Shown: piece by piece, positions 8,476-14,590 of the stretch
How the letters are laid out: each line of letters begins with the position of its first letter
Position numbering within the stretch: position 1 is the first letter of the stretch
DNA from: JBDTRY01 sp039931435
Lineage (GTDB): Bacteria > Acidobacteriota > Thermoanaerobaculia > Gp7-AA8
Assembly (NCBI GenBank): GCA_039931435.1
Contig: JBDTRY010000080.1
Location: 1 to 14,642, forward strand
DNA: 14,642 bases
Reading direction: 5' to 3'
The notes under the pieces: generated by a model
Told to the model about the DNA's origin: nothing
What the model saw: only the letters and a program-made list of their open reading frames with translations
Databases searched by the model: none
Translations under genes and position numbers: made by a program

Positions 8476-8497
8476 GGAGGGTGACCGAAGCAAAAAC

Positions 8498-8574
8498 TGG
8501 TGGCGGAGGGCGGACTCGAACCGCCGACCTAGCGCTTATGAGACGCCCGCTCTAACCAGCTGAGCTACACCGCC
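8498..8574 (-). tRNA. tRNA with CAU anticodon (elongator Met or Ile2), CCA encoded
   Basis: The minus strand folds as a complete 77-nt cloverleaf. The acceptor is GGCGGTG against CTCCGCC, the D arm is GCTC/GAGC, and the anticodon stem GGCGT/GCGCT has terminal G-U pairs. The loop is CTCATAA with CAT at 8538-8540, and the T arm is GGCGG-TTCGAGT-CCGCC. The discriminator is A and the CCA end is encoded. Position 6-67 is a T-T mismatch. It is not initiator tRNA: there is no 1-72 mismatch and no GGG/CCC anticodon stem. The GGCGGTGTAGCTCAGCTGG start resembles elongator tRNA-Met as I remember it from Firmicutes. The CTCATAA loop and the tilS neighbour also allow Ile2; sequence alone does not settle this. 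Confidence 0.95.
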
Positions 8575-8588
8575 TTGAAGAATTGTCG

Positions 8589-8617
8589 ATTCTAGGAACG
8601 TCGCGGGAAGGCGTCAA
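8589..8617 (-). promoter_or_regulatory. Sigma70-type promoter for the tRNA-tilS-hpt unit
   Basis: On the minus strand, TTGACG (complement of 8612-8617) and TAGAAT (complement of 8589-8594) are separated by exactly 17 bp. Each box is one base from consensus. Transcription would start near 8582, leaving a leader of about eight bases before the mature tRNA 5' end. This is the best promoter in the window, and its position fits a tRNA promoter. Confidence 0.75.
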
Positions 8618-8722
8618 GGACATATACTGAACAGGCGAGCGGGCAGGAGAAATTCTGGCGCACCCTCGAACTGTTCGCACTGACGGAGTGAACGAGCCGA
8701 GAGACGGCCCGGGGCGGAATCG

Positions 8723-8977
8723 ATGGGTATCGAGGACTTTTTTCAGGAAGATCACGACGAGGTACTGAAGGAAGAGTTTCCCGAGCGGAAATGTATGGTC
8801 TGCTCTTTGACAGTCACCAGCGTTCAGCTCGAAATCTGCCGCGTTTGTTTCCGGGAGTACTGCGGAGACTGCGCATTTCGTGGTCCCTGGGGACGGTTCT
8901 GCTCCCCGGCCTGCAACGAAGACTTCTACTATGGTGATGACGACGAGACGGAAGGCGCCGAGGAGGGAGGGGAGTAG
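8723..8977 (+). CDS. Small eight-cysteine, probably zinc-binding protein of unknown function
   Basis: This 84-residue protein matches no family I can name. Its cysteines fall in four pairs: C24/C27, C39/C42, C47/C50 and C60/C64. The spacing C-x2-C-x11-C-x2-C-x4-C-x2-C-x9-C-x3-C is enough for two zinc ions in a RING/FYVE-like cross-brace; the CxxC-x4-CxxC centre and the FCSPAC end suggest this. The N-terminus (IEDFFQEDHDEVLKEEF) and the tail (DDDETEGAEEGGE) are strongly acidic. There is no signal peptide or membrane segment, so it should be cytosolic. ATG 8723 has a GGCGGAA element upstream. It is divergent from the tRNA-tilS unit and ends 9 bp from the stop of the convergent A-type carrier gene. 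The cysteine pattern and composition make it likely to be real. Confidence 0.8.
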   Translation: MGIEDFFQEDHDEVLKEEFPERKCMVCSLTVTSVQLEICRVCFREYCGDCAFRGPWGRFCSPACNEDFYYGDDDETEGAEEGGE

Positions 8978-8986
8978 GACCTCGCC

Positions 8987-9283
8987 TCAGCCACACCAGA
9001 CGGCGCTGACGGCGTCCGGATGGTCCAGTGTGTATCCGTCATCCTCCTCCGAGTACTGAATCACCGCACCTTCCAACCTCGTGGCCGCCATGCTGTCCAT
9101 GGCGATTCGGACATCTCCCGAATTGACCACTACGTCCTCCGCCACCGGCTCGCTGGCGAAGCTCAAGCGGTAGCCACTGCCGCCGCAACCGGTGGTGAAG
9201 GCGATCCGCAGCACACGCCCCTCGAGCTCTTCGGCGAGGTGGCGCGACGCTTCGCTGGACAACGATATGGCAGGTGCAGGCAT
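8987..9283 (-). CDS. HesB/IscA-like A-type Fe-S carrier, atypical cysteines
   Basis: The 98-residue protein has the length and pattern of A-type Fe-S carriers (IscA, ErpA, SufA), which pass clusters to apo-targets. The leading helix is followed by VLRIAFTTGCGGSGYRLSF, then an acidic stretch, VRIAMDSMAATRLEGAVIQY and DGYTLDHPDAVSAVWCG. Members usually have Cys in GGCSG and a terminal CGCG. Here Cys33 sits two positions earlier (GCGGSG) and only Cys97 remains at the end, so just two of three ligands are present and one is displaced. It may bind clusters differently or not at all. ATG 9283 follows the upstream stop by 5 bp; GTG 9289 would overlap that stop by one base. It is the last gene of the lipoate cluster. 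Confidence 0.72.
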   Translation of the reverse strand: MPAPAISLSSEASRHLAEELEGRVLRIAFTTGCGGSGYRLSFASEPVAEDVVVNSGDVRIAMDSMAATRLEGAVIQYSEEDDGYTLDHPDAVSAVWCG

Positions 9284-9288
9284 GGACA

Positions 9289-9795
9289 CTATTCGGCAGG
9301 TTTCCCGTGTACGATCAGGGACTCGGCGTCTTCACGCTTGAACCAGTCCGGGTACCGTAGAAGCAGTTCCAGCTCGCGCTCCAGAAGGACGATGTGAGAA
9401 CGCTTGGCCCCGCCGATATAACCAAAGAGGTTCCGGTCATTTTCCGTAGCATTTCTGGAGAATTCGATGAGCTTCTCAGCCATCGTCTTCTCGCGGCCGA
9501 TCAGCATTTCGGCGATCTCGCGATAGGAGAGGTCTCCTTCGAGCATGTCCTGGAAGCGGAGGTCACCGCCGAGGGTGATCTGCATTCTGGGGACGGAGGG
9601 GTCGGAGTACTTGATGTCCAGCAGATCGCGGTGTTCCCGTTCTGATTCGGCCATTTTCTTGAAGACCTGTGCCGTGACCGGGTTCGGAAGCATCTCGGCA
9701 AGCTTCTGAAAGGCTTTGTAGGCCTCGACTGTGTATTGATAGACGACCGGGAGCTGGTTCTCAGTCTGCGGTGCGCTTGCCACGGTGGTGGTCAT
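9289..9795 (-). CDS. Ferritin-like (rubrerythrin-type) protein without rubredoxin domain
   Basis: This 168-residue, all-helical protein fits the rubrerythrin/ferritin-like diiron fold, whose members handle peroxide or iron. Likely ligands are E24 on helix A (YTVEAYKAFQKLAE), E52 and H55 on helix B (E-x-x-H in ESEREHRDLL) and E102 on helix C (IGREKTMAEKL). Helix D reads GGAKRSHIVLLERE: H134 is kept, but the expected Glu three residues earlier is Lys131, so the second E-x-x-H is broken. The C-terminal rubredoxin-like CxxC domain of classical rubrerythrin is absent. ATG 9795 has AGGA about six bases upstream and lies 7 bp after the ferredoxin stop. Gene position suggests an iron or oxidative-stress role for the lipoate cluster; that is inference. 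Confidence 0.78.
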   Translation of the reverse strand: MTTTVASAPQTENQLPVVYQYTVEAYKAFQKLAEMLPNPVTAQVFKKMAESEREHRDLLDIKYSDPSVPRMQITLGGDLRFQDMLEGDLSYREIAEMLIGREKTMAEKLIEFSRNATENDRNLFGYIGGAKRSHIVLLERELELLLRYPDWFKREDAESLIVHGKPAE

Positions 9796-9802
9796 TTTTT
9801 CC

Positions 9803-10081
9803 TCACTCGATCTTCGCTACCTTCACGACAACATCGGCAATCAACTTCGCCTGGCAACTGAGACGGAACGGTTCCTCCATCTCCTTGTAGATCTCGTCGG
9901 GGGTCTGTTCTGTCAGATGATCCCAACCCTCAATGACTTCGACACGGCAGGTTCCGCAAGCGCCGTCGCCTCCGCAAACCTGACTGAGAAGAACCTGCAT
10001 CTCGCCAGCGCAGTCCAGAAGCCGCTTGCCCTCGGGGAACTCAGCATCCTTCCCTAGATCTGCAAACGTAACGCGCGGCAT
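9803..10081 (-). CDS. [2Fe-2S] ferredoxin
   Basis: This is a 92-residue plant/adrenodoxin-fold ferredoxin, a soluble one-electron carrier. The cluster ligands are clear: C36-x5-C42-x2-C45 (in CGGDGACGTC) and C76 (RLSCQA). C24 is an extra cysteine. Residues 1-20 form the usual beta hairpin, and the 50-72 segment is acidic, suited to docking with partners. The ATG overlaps the lipA stop by one base (TGATG), so translation is probably coupled and the two proteins are likely made together. LipA is a radical SAM enzyme needing a reductant, so an electron-donor role for this ferredoxin is reasonable but untested. Confidence 0.93.
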   Translation of the reverse strand: MPRVTFADLGKDAEFPEGKRLLDCAGEMQVLLSQVCGGDGACGTCRVEVIEGWDHLTEQTPDEIYKEMEEPFRLSCQAKLIADVVVKVAKIE

Positions 10082-10959
10082 CAGGTGCTCTCGGCGAGAA
10101 CGGATTGTACGGCACGGTGTGCCATATAGGAACTGCGCACAAGCGGCGCCGACTCGACGTGATGGAACCCGAGCGATCGAGCCTGGTTTCCGAGGGCGGT
10201 GAATTCGGCCGGGCTGTAATAGCGGCGAACGGGATGATGGCGTTCAGTGGGAGCCAGATACTGGCCCATCGTGAAGATATCTACGCCCGCACTGCGGAGA
10301 TCCCTGGCCACCTGCAGCACTTCCTCCTCCGTCTCGCCCAGACCGAGCATGACGCTGGACTTGGTGAACATGCCAGGAAAACGGTCCTCGCCGGCCCACC
10401 GCAGAATCTCGAGCGAACGCTCGTACCGGGCAACCGGTCGCACCTGACGGTACAGCCGCGGCACCGTCTCCATGTTATGTCCCACGACGCGGGGAGCCGA
10501 GTCGATGATCGTTCGCAGAGCTTCATGGCTGCCTTCGAGATCCGAGATGAGGACCTCCACGTTCGCGCCGGTTCTCTCCCTTACCATTCGAACTGTTCTG
10601 GCGAAGTGAGCGGCACCCCCGTCAGGAAGGTCATCGCGATTGACCGTGGTGATGACCACATGCTTCGCCCCCATCTGCAGCACAGCCTCGGCAATTCTCA
10701 TCGGTTCAGTTTCTTCCGGATCGAGAGGGTTGCCCTTTCCAACCGCGCAGAACGTGCAGCGGCGGGTGCAGATCTCCCCGAGAATCATGAATGTGGCCGT
10801 GCCCGCGCTCCAGCATTCGAAGATGTTAGGGCAGCGGGCCTCCTGACAAACTGTGTTCAACGCCAGATCGTTCATCAACCTGGATACAGGAAGCTTGTCG
10901 AGGCCACCGGGTACCCGGATTTTCAGCCACTCCGGCCGTACGCCGGCGCGTTTGTTCAT
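10081..10959 (-). CDS. lipA: Lipoyl synthase LipA
   Basis: LipA is a radical SAM enzyme that inserts two sulfurs at C6 and C8 of protein-bound octanoyl groups to make lipoyl. The 292-residue protein has the auxiliary-cluster cysteines C38-x4-C43-x5-C49 (VCQEARCPNIFEC), which hold the [4Fe-4S] cluster that is sacrificed as the sulfur source. It also has the radical SAM triad C64-x3-C68-x2-C71 (CTRRCTFC). The C-terminal VRSSYMA supplies the serine that binds the auxiliary cluster in known structures. VVITTVNRDDLPDGGA and GLGETEEEV are further family marks. ATG 10959 forms an ATGA overlap with the lipB-Nudix stop and gives the normal N-terminus. The open frame runs further upstream only by reading through the lipB gene. 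Confidence 0.98.
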   Translation of the reverse strand: MNKRAGVRPEWLKIRVPGGLDKLPVSRLMNDLALNTVCQEARCPNIFECWSAGTATFMILGEICTRRCTFCAVGKGNPLDPEETEPMRIAEAVLQMGAKHVVITTVNRDDLPDGGAAHFARTVRMVRERTGANVEVLISDLEGSHEALRTIIDSAPRVVGHNMETVPRLYRQVRPVARYERSLEILRWAGEDRFPGMFTKSSVMLGLGETEEEVLQVARDLRSAGVDIFTMGQYLAPTERHHPVRRYYSPAEFTALGNQARSLGFHHVESAPLVRSSYMAHRAVQSVLAEST

Positions 10960-12101
10960 GCTTGTTCGCTCACTCCATTCTCGGTACGGCCAGAAAAGGC
11001 CCCCGATTCCGGTGCACCACCCGAGCCGGGCAGTGACTGGCTCCGCTCGAGACACTCGATCGTTTCGCGATCGTCGGTCCACCTGATCGTGGCGTACGCC
11101 TTCTCGAACGTAAACCAGTCGTAGCGGTCATGTTCTTCCGGGTCCGTTTTCAGAGTGATGGCAGGGTCGATCCTCGCAGAATACGAGCGTTCGTCGGCGA
11201 AGACCGGCGCAGACGCTTCGGCGATGAATTCCGGCTCGATGAGGAACGACTGGCGAAGGCCGAGGCTTTCGATCTGCGCGTTGCAACCCGCTTCTTCGCG
11301 GACCTCGCGCGCGGCGGCACCGGCGGGTGTCTCCCCATGCTCAATCCGGCCCGTAACCGGCTGCCAGAAATCATGATCCTTGCGGTGAAATAAGGCGATG
11401 TGACCTGCACCGTCATGGAGGGCGACCTTCACCAGTTGCATGTCGTGACCACGCAACGAAGTCCGGCGGTCGAAAACCTCAGCGAACTCCTCGATGATCA
11501 CGGCCAGGACCTCATCGGGTTCGATCGTCCGGCCCAGAAGTCTTTCCAGCGAAGTCACGCCAGTCCCCGACAGACCGCAGGGAGTGATCGTCCGGAAGTG
11601 GGAGAGTTCCGTGCGCACATTGAAGGCGAAGCCATGTGATGTAACCCACCGGGCGATGCGCACTCCGATCGCTGCGAGTTTGTCGTTTCCGACCCAGATC
11701 CCGCGCCTTCCATCGATCCGTTCCGCGAAGATCCCGAAGCGGGCGGCAGTACGGATGAGAACCTCTTCGAGACGCGTCACGTACTTGCGGACATCTCGCC
11801 GCCCTTCACCGAGGTGCAGGATGGGATATCCGACGATCTGTCCGGGACCGTGATAGGTGATGTCGCCCCCGCGTGTCGTCTCGTAAAAGCGGATGCCCTG
11901 GCGTTCCAGACTCTCCGGTGAAGCCAGCAGGTTACGGCTGTCACCGCCGCGGCCCAGGGTGATTACTGGAGGATGCTGCAGCAGTAGCAACTGATCCGGA
12001 ATGCTCTGTTCCTGGCGGCGAAGCACCAGCGTTTCCTGCATAGCCATTCCGTTCTCGTACGTGACGAGATGCAGCGGGCGTACTTCGCAAAGGTCAGCCA
12101 T
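10956..12101 (-). CDS. lipB: LipB octanoyltransferase fused to a NudB-like Nudix hydrolase domain
   Basis: One uninterrupted frame of 381 residues carries two enzymes. Residues 1-215 are LipB, which moves octanoyl from acyl carrier protein to lipoyl domains. RGGDITYHGPGQIVGYPILH (77-96), catalytic Lys141 in GNDKLAAIGVR and catalytic Cys175 in TITPCGLSGTGVTSL are all intact. After a short linker, residues 221-352 form a Nudix domain with a perfect box G251-x5-E257-x7-R265-E266-x2-E269-E270-x-G272. FWQPVTGRIEHGE and the late EEHDRYDWF plus DDRETIE pattern resemble NudB, the dihydroneopterin triphosphate pyrophosphatase of folate synthesis; the substrate here is unknown. No ribosome site precedes the internal ATG at residue 221. 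ATG 12101 overlaps the CPBP stop by 8 bp. A short low-complexity tail ends the protein. Confidence 0.95.
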   Translation of the reverse strand: MADLCEVRPLHLVTYENGMAMQETLVLRRQEQSIPDQLLLLQHPPVITLGRGGDSRNLLASPESLERQGIRFYETTRGGDITYHGPGQIVGYPILHLGEGRRDVRKYVTRLEEVLIRTAARFGIFAERIDGRRGIWVGNDKLAAIGVRIARWVTSHGFAFNVRTELSHFRTITPCGLSGTGVTSLERLLGRTIEPDEVLAVIIEEFAEVFDRRTSLRGHDMQLVKVALHDGAGHIALFHRKDHDFWQPVTGRIEHGETPAGAAAREVREEAGCNAQIESLGLRQSFLIEPEFIAEASAPVFADERSYSARIDPAITLKTDPEEHDRYDWFTFEKAYATIRWTDDRETIECLERSQSLPGSGGAPESGAFSGRTENGVSEQA

Positions 12102-12768
12102 GGACGAGACCCGGTTCCTCGGGCGGCCGCAGAAGCCGCGAAATCCAGAATCCTGCAACGACATCGTACAGAAAGTGGACAACCATTCCGACGTAGAGCG
12201 CGCCCGTGGCAGCGGCAAGCAGCTGAAACACAAACCCGAAAAGAGCGACAAAGGCCGAATTCTTCCAACCCTGAACGAGGTGGGCCGCGCCGAATATGAC
12301 CGCCGCCATCAATGCGGCCAGGAGCCAGTCTCCGGCCATGCTGAAGAGAATGGCGAAGAGCGTGCCGCGGTAGGCCGTTTCTTCGCCGACTCCCGCCGCG
12401 GCCGCAAGCAGCACCCATGCGATCCGTTCGGGAGGAGTGGAGGGGACGATTTGCGCCAGCCTCCGGCGCGTCGCCTCCGCTGCTCCTGACCAGGCCGCCC
12501 GCATGCTGGCGATCGAGACAAGCAGAACGAACAATCCGAGCACGATGGCGCGTAAAGACAAGTCCGGGCTGGCCCAGAGATGAATTCCGTTGACCCGCGC
12601 CACGAGAACGGCCAGGGCAAACAGTACCAGTTGGATCATGCCGGATTCCGCATAGAACGGCATTCGTGGAATGACGAGATCGCGATCCAGTGTTCGCTTC
12701 CCAAGAAGTGCCAGGGACGGAACGACGGCGACGAGCAGAACGAGATACGCGGTCGTGGAGATCGTCAT
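12094..12768 (-). CDS. CPBP-family intramembrane glutamic protease
   Basis: This 224-residue polytopic membrane protein belongs to the CPBP (Abi/Rce1-like CAAX protease) family. About six to seven hydrophobic segments are visible. The family motifs are in order: E129-E130-x3-R134 in GVGEETAYRG, F159-x3-H163 in IFGAAHLVQ, and H198-x3-D202 in VVHFLYD. These residues make up the predicted glutamic-protease active site within the membrane. The substrate is unknown; bacterial members have been linked to bacteriocin immunity, protein processing and membrane-protein scaffolding. It starts at ATG 12768, 88 bp after the E2 stop, and its own stop overlaps the lipB start by 8 bp. This ties it to the lipoate genes in expression, if not in function. 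Confidence 0.92.
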   Translation of the reverse strand: MTISTTAYLVLLVAVVPSLALLGKRTLDRDLVIPRMPFYAESGMIQLVLFALAVLVARVNGIHLWASPDLSLRAIVLGLFVLLVSIASMRAAWSGAAEATRRRLAQIVPSTPPERIAWVLLAAAAGVGEETAYRGTLFAILFSMAGDWLLAALMAAVIFGAAHLVQGWKNSAFVALFGFVFQLLAAATGALYVGMVVHFLYDVVAGFWISRLLRPPEEPGLVHG

Positions 12769-12856
12769 CGATCAAAACACGCGAGCGTTGATTCTTCCCG
12801 GGAGAGCCATCGAGAGAGGCAGTCCCTGTCGTGCGGCCGGCTTTTCGCGACGGTCC

Positions 12857-14239
12857 TCAGAGTGCGTAGTCGCCGTCTTCGATGGACTGTTTCACATGAG
12901 CCATGAACTGATCGGCAACCGCTCCGTCGATCAGACGATGGTCGAAGGTCAGGGACATATAGGCCATGGAACGGATGACAATCGAATCGCCGTATTCGGT
13001 CTCGACCACCACCGGCCGCTTCTGGACGCCACCCACGCCGAGGATGGCCACCTGCGGCTGGTTGATGATCGGCAATCCGAACATGCCGCCGAACGTGCCG
13101 GGGTTGGTGATGGTGAACGTGCCGTCCTGGACATCGTCGGGCTGCAGTTTCTTGGATCGCGCGCGGTCGCCGAGGTCATTGATAGCTTTGGCGATCCCGA
13201 GAACGTTTTTCTCGTCTGCATTTTTCAGTACCGGGACGATCAGGCCCCAATCCAGAGAAACAGCGATACCGATGTTCAGGTCGCGCTTGTAGACGATGTT
13301 GTTGCCGTCCAGTGAGGCATTGAGGACCGGGAATTCGCGAAGAGCGAGAATGACCGACCGAACGATAAAGGGCATATATGTGAGCCGCACACCGCGTTCG
13401 AGGTATTGCTCCTTGAACTGCCTGCGGAGTTGTTCCACTGCAGTGAAATCGAACTCGAAGACCGTGCTCACGTGTGCGGATGTTCGCTTCGACAAGACCA
13501 TGTGGTCGGCAATGCGCTTGCGCATCACCGACATGGGCTCGATCTGAACGTTCTGGCCCGTAGAGAAAGTGGGCATGGACCGAGCCTGGCCCGGCTGCGA
13601 CCCCGTCTGGTGTGCGGGCTGAGAGGGCTGCTTCTCGGACGGTGGCTGTTCGAGGAACTGCAGAATGTCCTTTTTCGTGACCCGTCCGGAAACGCCCGAC
13701 CCGGAAAGCTGACTGATGTCGACGTCGTTTTCCTTGGCGATTTTTCGCACCAGCGGAGAGGAGCGGGTCCGGCGTCTCTCTTCGATTGAAGCGACTTCCG
13801 AAAGGCCGTCCCGGTCCGAGGCCGCTTCGACGGGGACCGGATCGCTCGGTTGTGGAGCGACCGACCTGGCAGCTGCGGGCGGGGGAGGAACGGCACTGGG
13901 TTTTGCTGGTTGCGGCTGTGGGGGTGGCGGGGCCGCGACCGGAGTCGATTCGGACTTCTTCGCTGCCGTCGGTTCCGCCGGGGTGGGTGCAGGGCTCTCT
14001 GCACCGCCACTCAATCGCGCCACGACGGCGTTGACCGGAACCGTCTCGCCTTCCTGAACGAGAATCTCGGTCAGTGTGCCGGCCGCAGGAGACGGAATCT
14101 CCGCGTCCACTTTGTCGGTAGAGATCTCGAGAATGGGTTCGTCGCGCTCCACCGGATCGCCGACCTTCTTCATCCAGCGAACCACGGTTCCCTCGGCGAT
14201 AGACTCGCCCATTTGCGGCATGATCACATCAATCGGCAT
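12857..14239 (-). CDS. 2-oxo acid dehydrogenase E2 (dihydrolipoamide acyltransferase; SucB/BkdB type)
   Basis: E2 is the core of a 2-oxo acid dehydrogenase complex and passes the acyl group to CoA through a swinging lipoyl arm. The 460-residue protein has one lipoyl domain (1-78) with modified Lys43 in ISTDKVDAEI, then a Pro/Ala-rich linker (80-150). A peripheral subunit-binding domain (158-197) is next, then a second flexible linker (198-230) and the catalytic domain (232-460). Active-site His434 and Asp438 lie in TFDHRLIDGA. The INQPQVAILGVGGVQKRPV stretch is typical. Substrate choice (2-oxoglutarate, pyruvate or branched-chain) cannot be told, and no E1 or E3 gene is in view. ATG 14239 is preceded by AGAGGA about ten bases away; upstream in-frame codons look non-coding. 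The lipoyl lysine is a target for the neighbouring LipB and LipA. Confidence 0.95.
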   Translation of the reverse strand: MPIDVIMPQMGESIAEGTVVRWMKKVGDPVERDEPILEISTDKVDAEIPSPAAGTLTEILVQEGETVPVNAVVARLSGGAESPAPTPAEPTAAKKSESTPVAAPPPPQPQPAKPSAVPPPPAAARSVAPQPSDPVPVEAASDRDGLSEVASIEERRRTRSSPLVRKIAKENDVDISQLSGSGVSGRVTKKDILQFLEQPPSEKQPSQPAHQTGSQPGQARSMPTFSTGQNVQIEPMSVMRKRIADHMVLSKRTSAHVSTVFEFDFTAVEQLRRQFKEQYLERGVRLTYMPFIVRSVILALREFPVLNASLDGNNIVYKRDLNIGIAVSLDWGLIVPVLKNADEKNVLGIAKAINDLGDRARSKKLQPDDVQDGTFTITNPGTFGGMFGLPIINQPQVAILGVGGVQKRPVVVETEYGDSIVIRSMAYMSLTFDHRLIDGAVADQFMAHVKQSIEDGDYAL

Positions 14240-14590
14240 GGTGTCGGGTTCCTCTGGCGCCGGGGCGCCGCTGTTTCCACCCCGCAGTCTGGTGCTCTTA
14301 TGGCTTTCTGCTGCGGGAGACGGCGGGACTCTATCCCGCTTTTGCGCGACCCGGAAGCGGAAAGCCTCCAGATGCAGGGCCTGCAATTCTAATACTTACG
14401 GCGGTTCTCTGCTGCTTTTGAGCATCCGAGGTTGTTGACATCGGTAAGGGAGAGGCAAGATTCGATCCCGGAGTGAGCGGGGTCTGCAAGCGCCGGGCAA
14501 ATTGGCTTCCTGAGCGGGTGAACGGCTCAGTCGATGAACCAGAGTGAAGAGACTATGCATGAATTCTTGATGCGCGAGCGCAGCAAGTTT
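14240..14590. other. Non-coding stretch upstream of the E2 gene
   Basis: No open frame here looks like a protein. The E2 frame stays open to 14386, but its codons do not resemble any lipoyl-domain extension. It holds the E2 ribosome site, the hairpin at 14323-14339 and a weak TAGAAT-like element on the minus strand near 14389-14394 without a good -35 partner. An isolated TTGACA lies at 14435-14440 on the plus strand, with no matching -10. The promoter for the lipoate cluster probably lies in this stretch but cannot be placed. Confidence 0.5.
14323..14343. other. Small hairpin in the E2 leader region
   Basis: GCGGGA (14323-14328) and TCCCGC (14334-14339) pair perfectly around a five-base loop. 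On the plus strand four Ts follow (14340-14343), which makes it look like a short intrinsic terminator for transcription coming from the left. On the minus strand it would lie in the E2 5' leader, about 84 bases before the ATG. The stem is only six pairs, so either role is tentative. Confidence 0.3.

Noticed and set aside
8498..8574. Initiator tRNA-fMet
   Set aside because: The first pair is G1-C72, not mismatched, and the anticodon stem lacks the three G-C pairs of initiator tRNA.
10105..11124. Plus-strand open frame of 339 codons
   Set aside because: It is antisense to lipA and the 3' part of the lipB-Nudix gene, both clearly coding.
12102..12251. N-terminal extension of LipB
   Set aside because: It lies inside the CPBP gene in another frame; LipB begins naturally at ATG 12101.
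14240..14386. N-terminal extension of the E2 protein
   Set aside because: The lipoyl domain begins at ATG 14239 with a ribosome site; the extension is basic, low-complexity and unlike any E2.
14435..14463. TTGACA at 14435-14440 as a plus-strand promoter
   Set aside because: The hexamer 17 bp on is AGATTC, a poor -10, and no plus-strand gene follows within the window.
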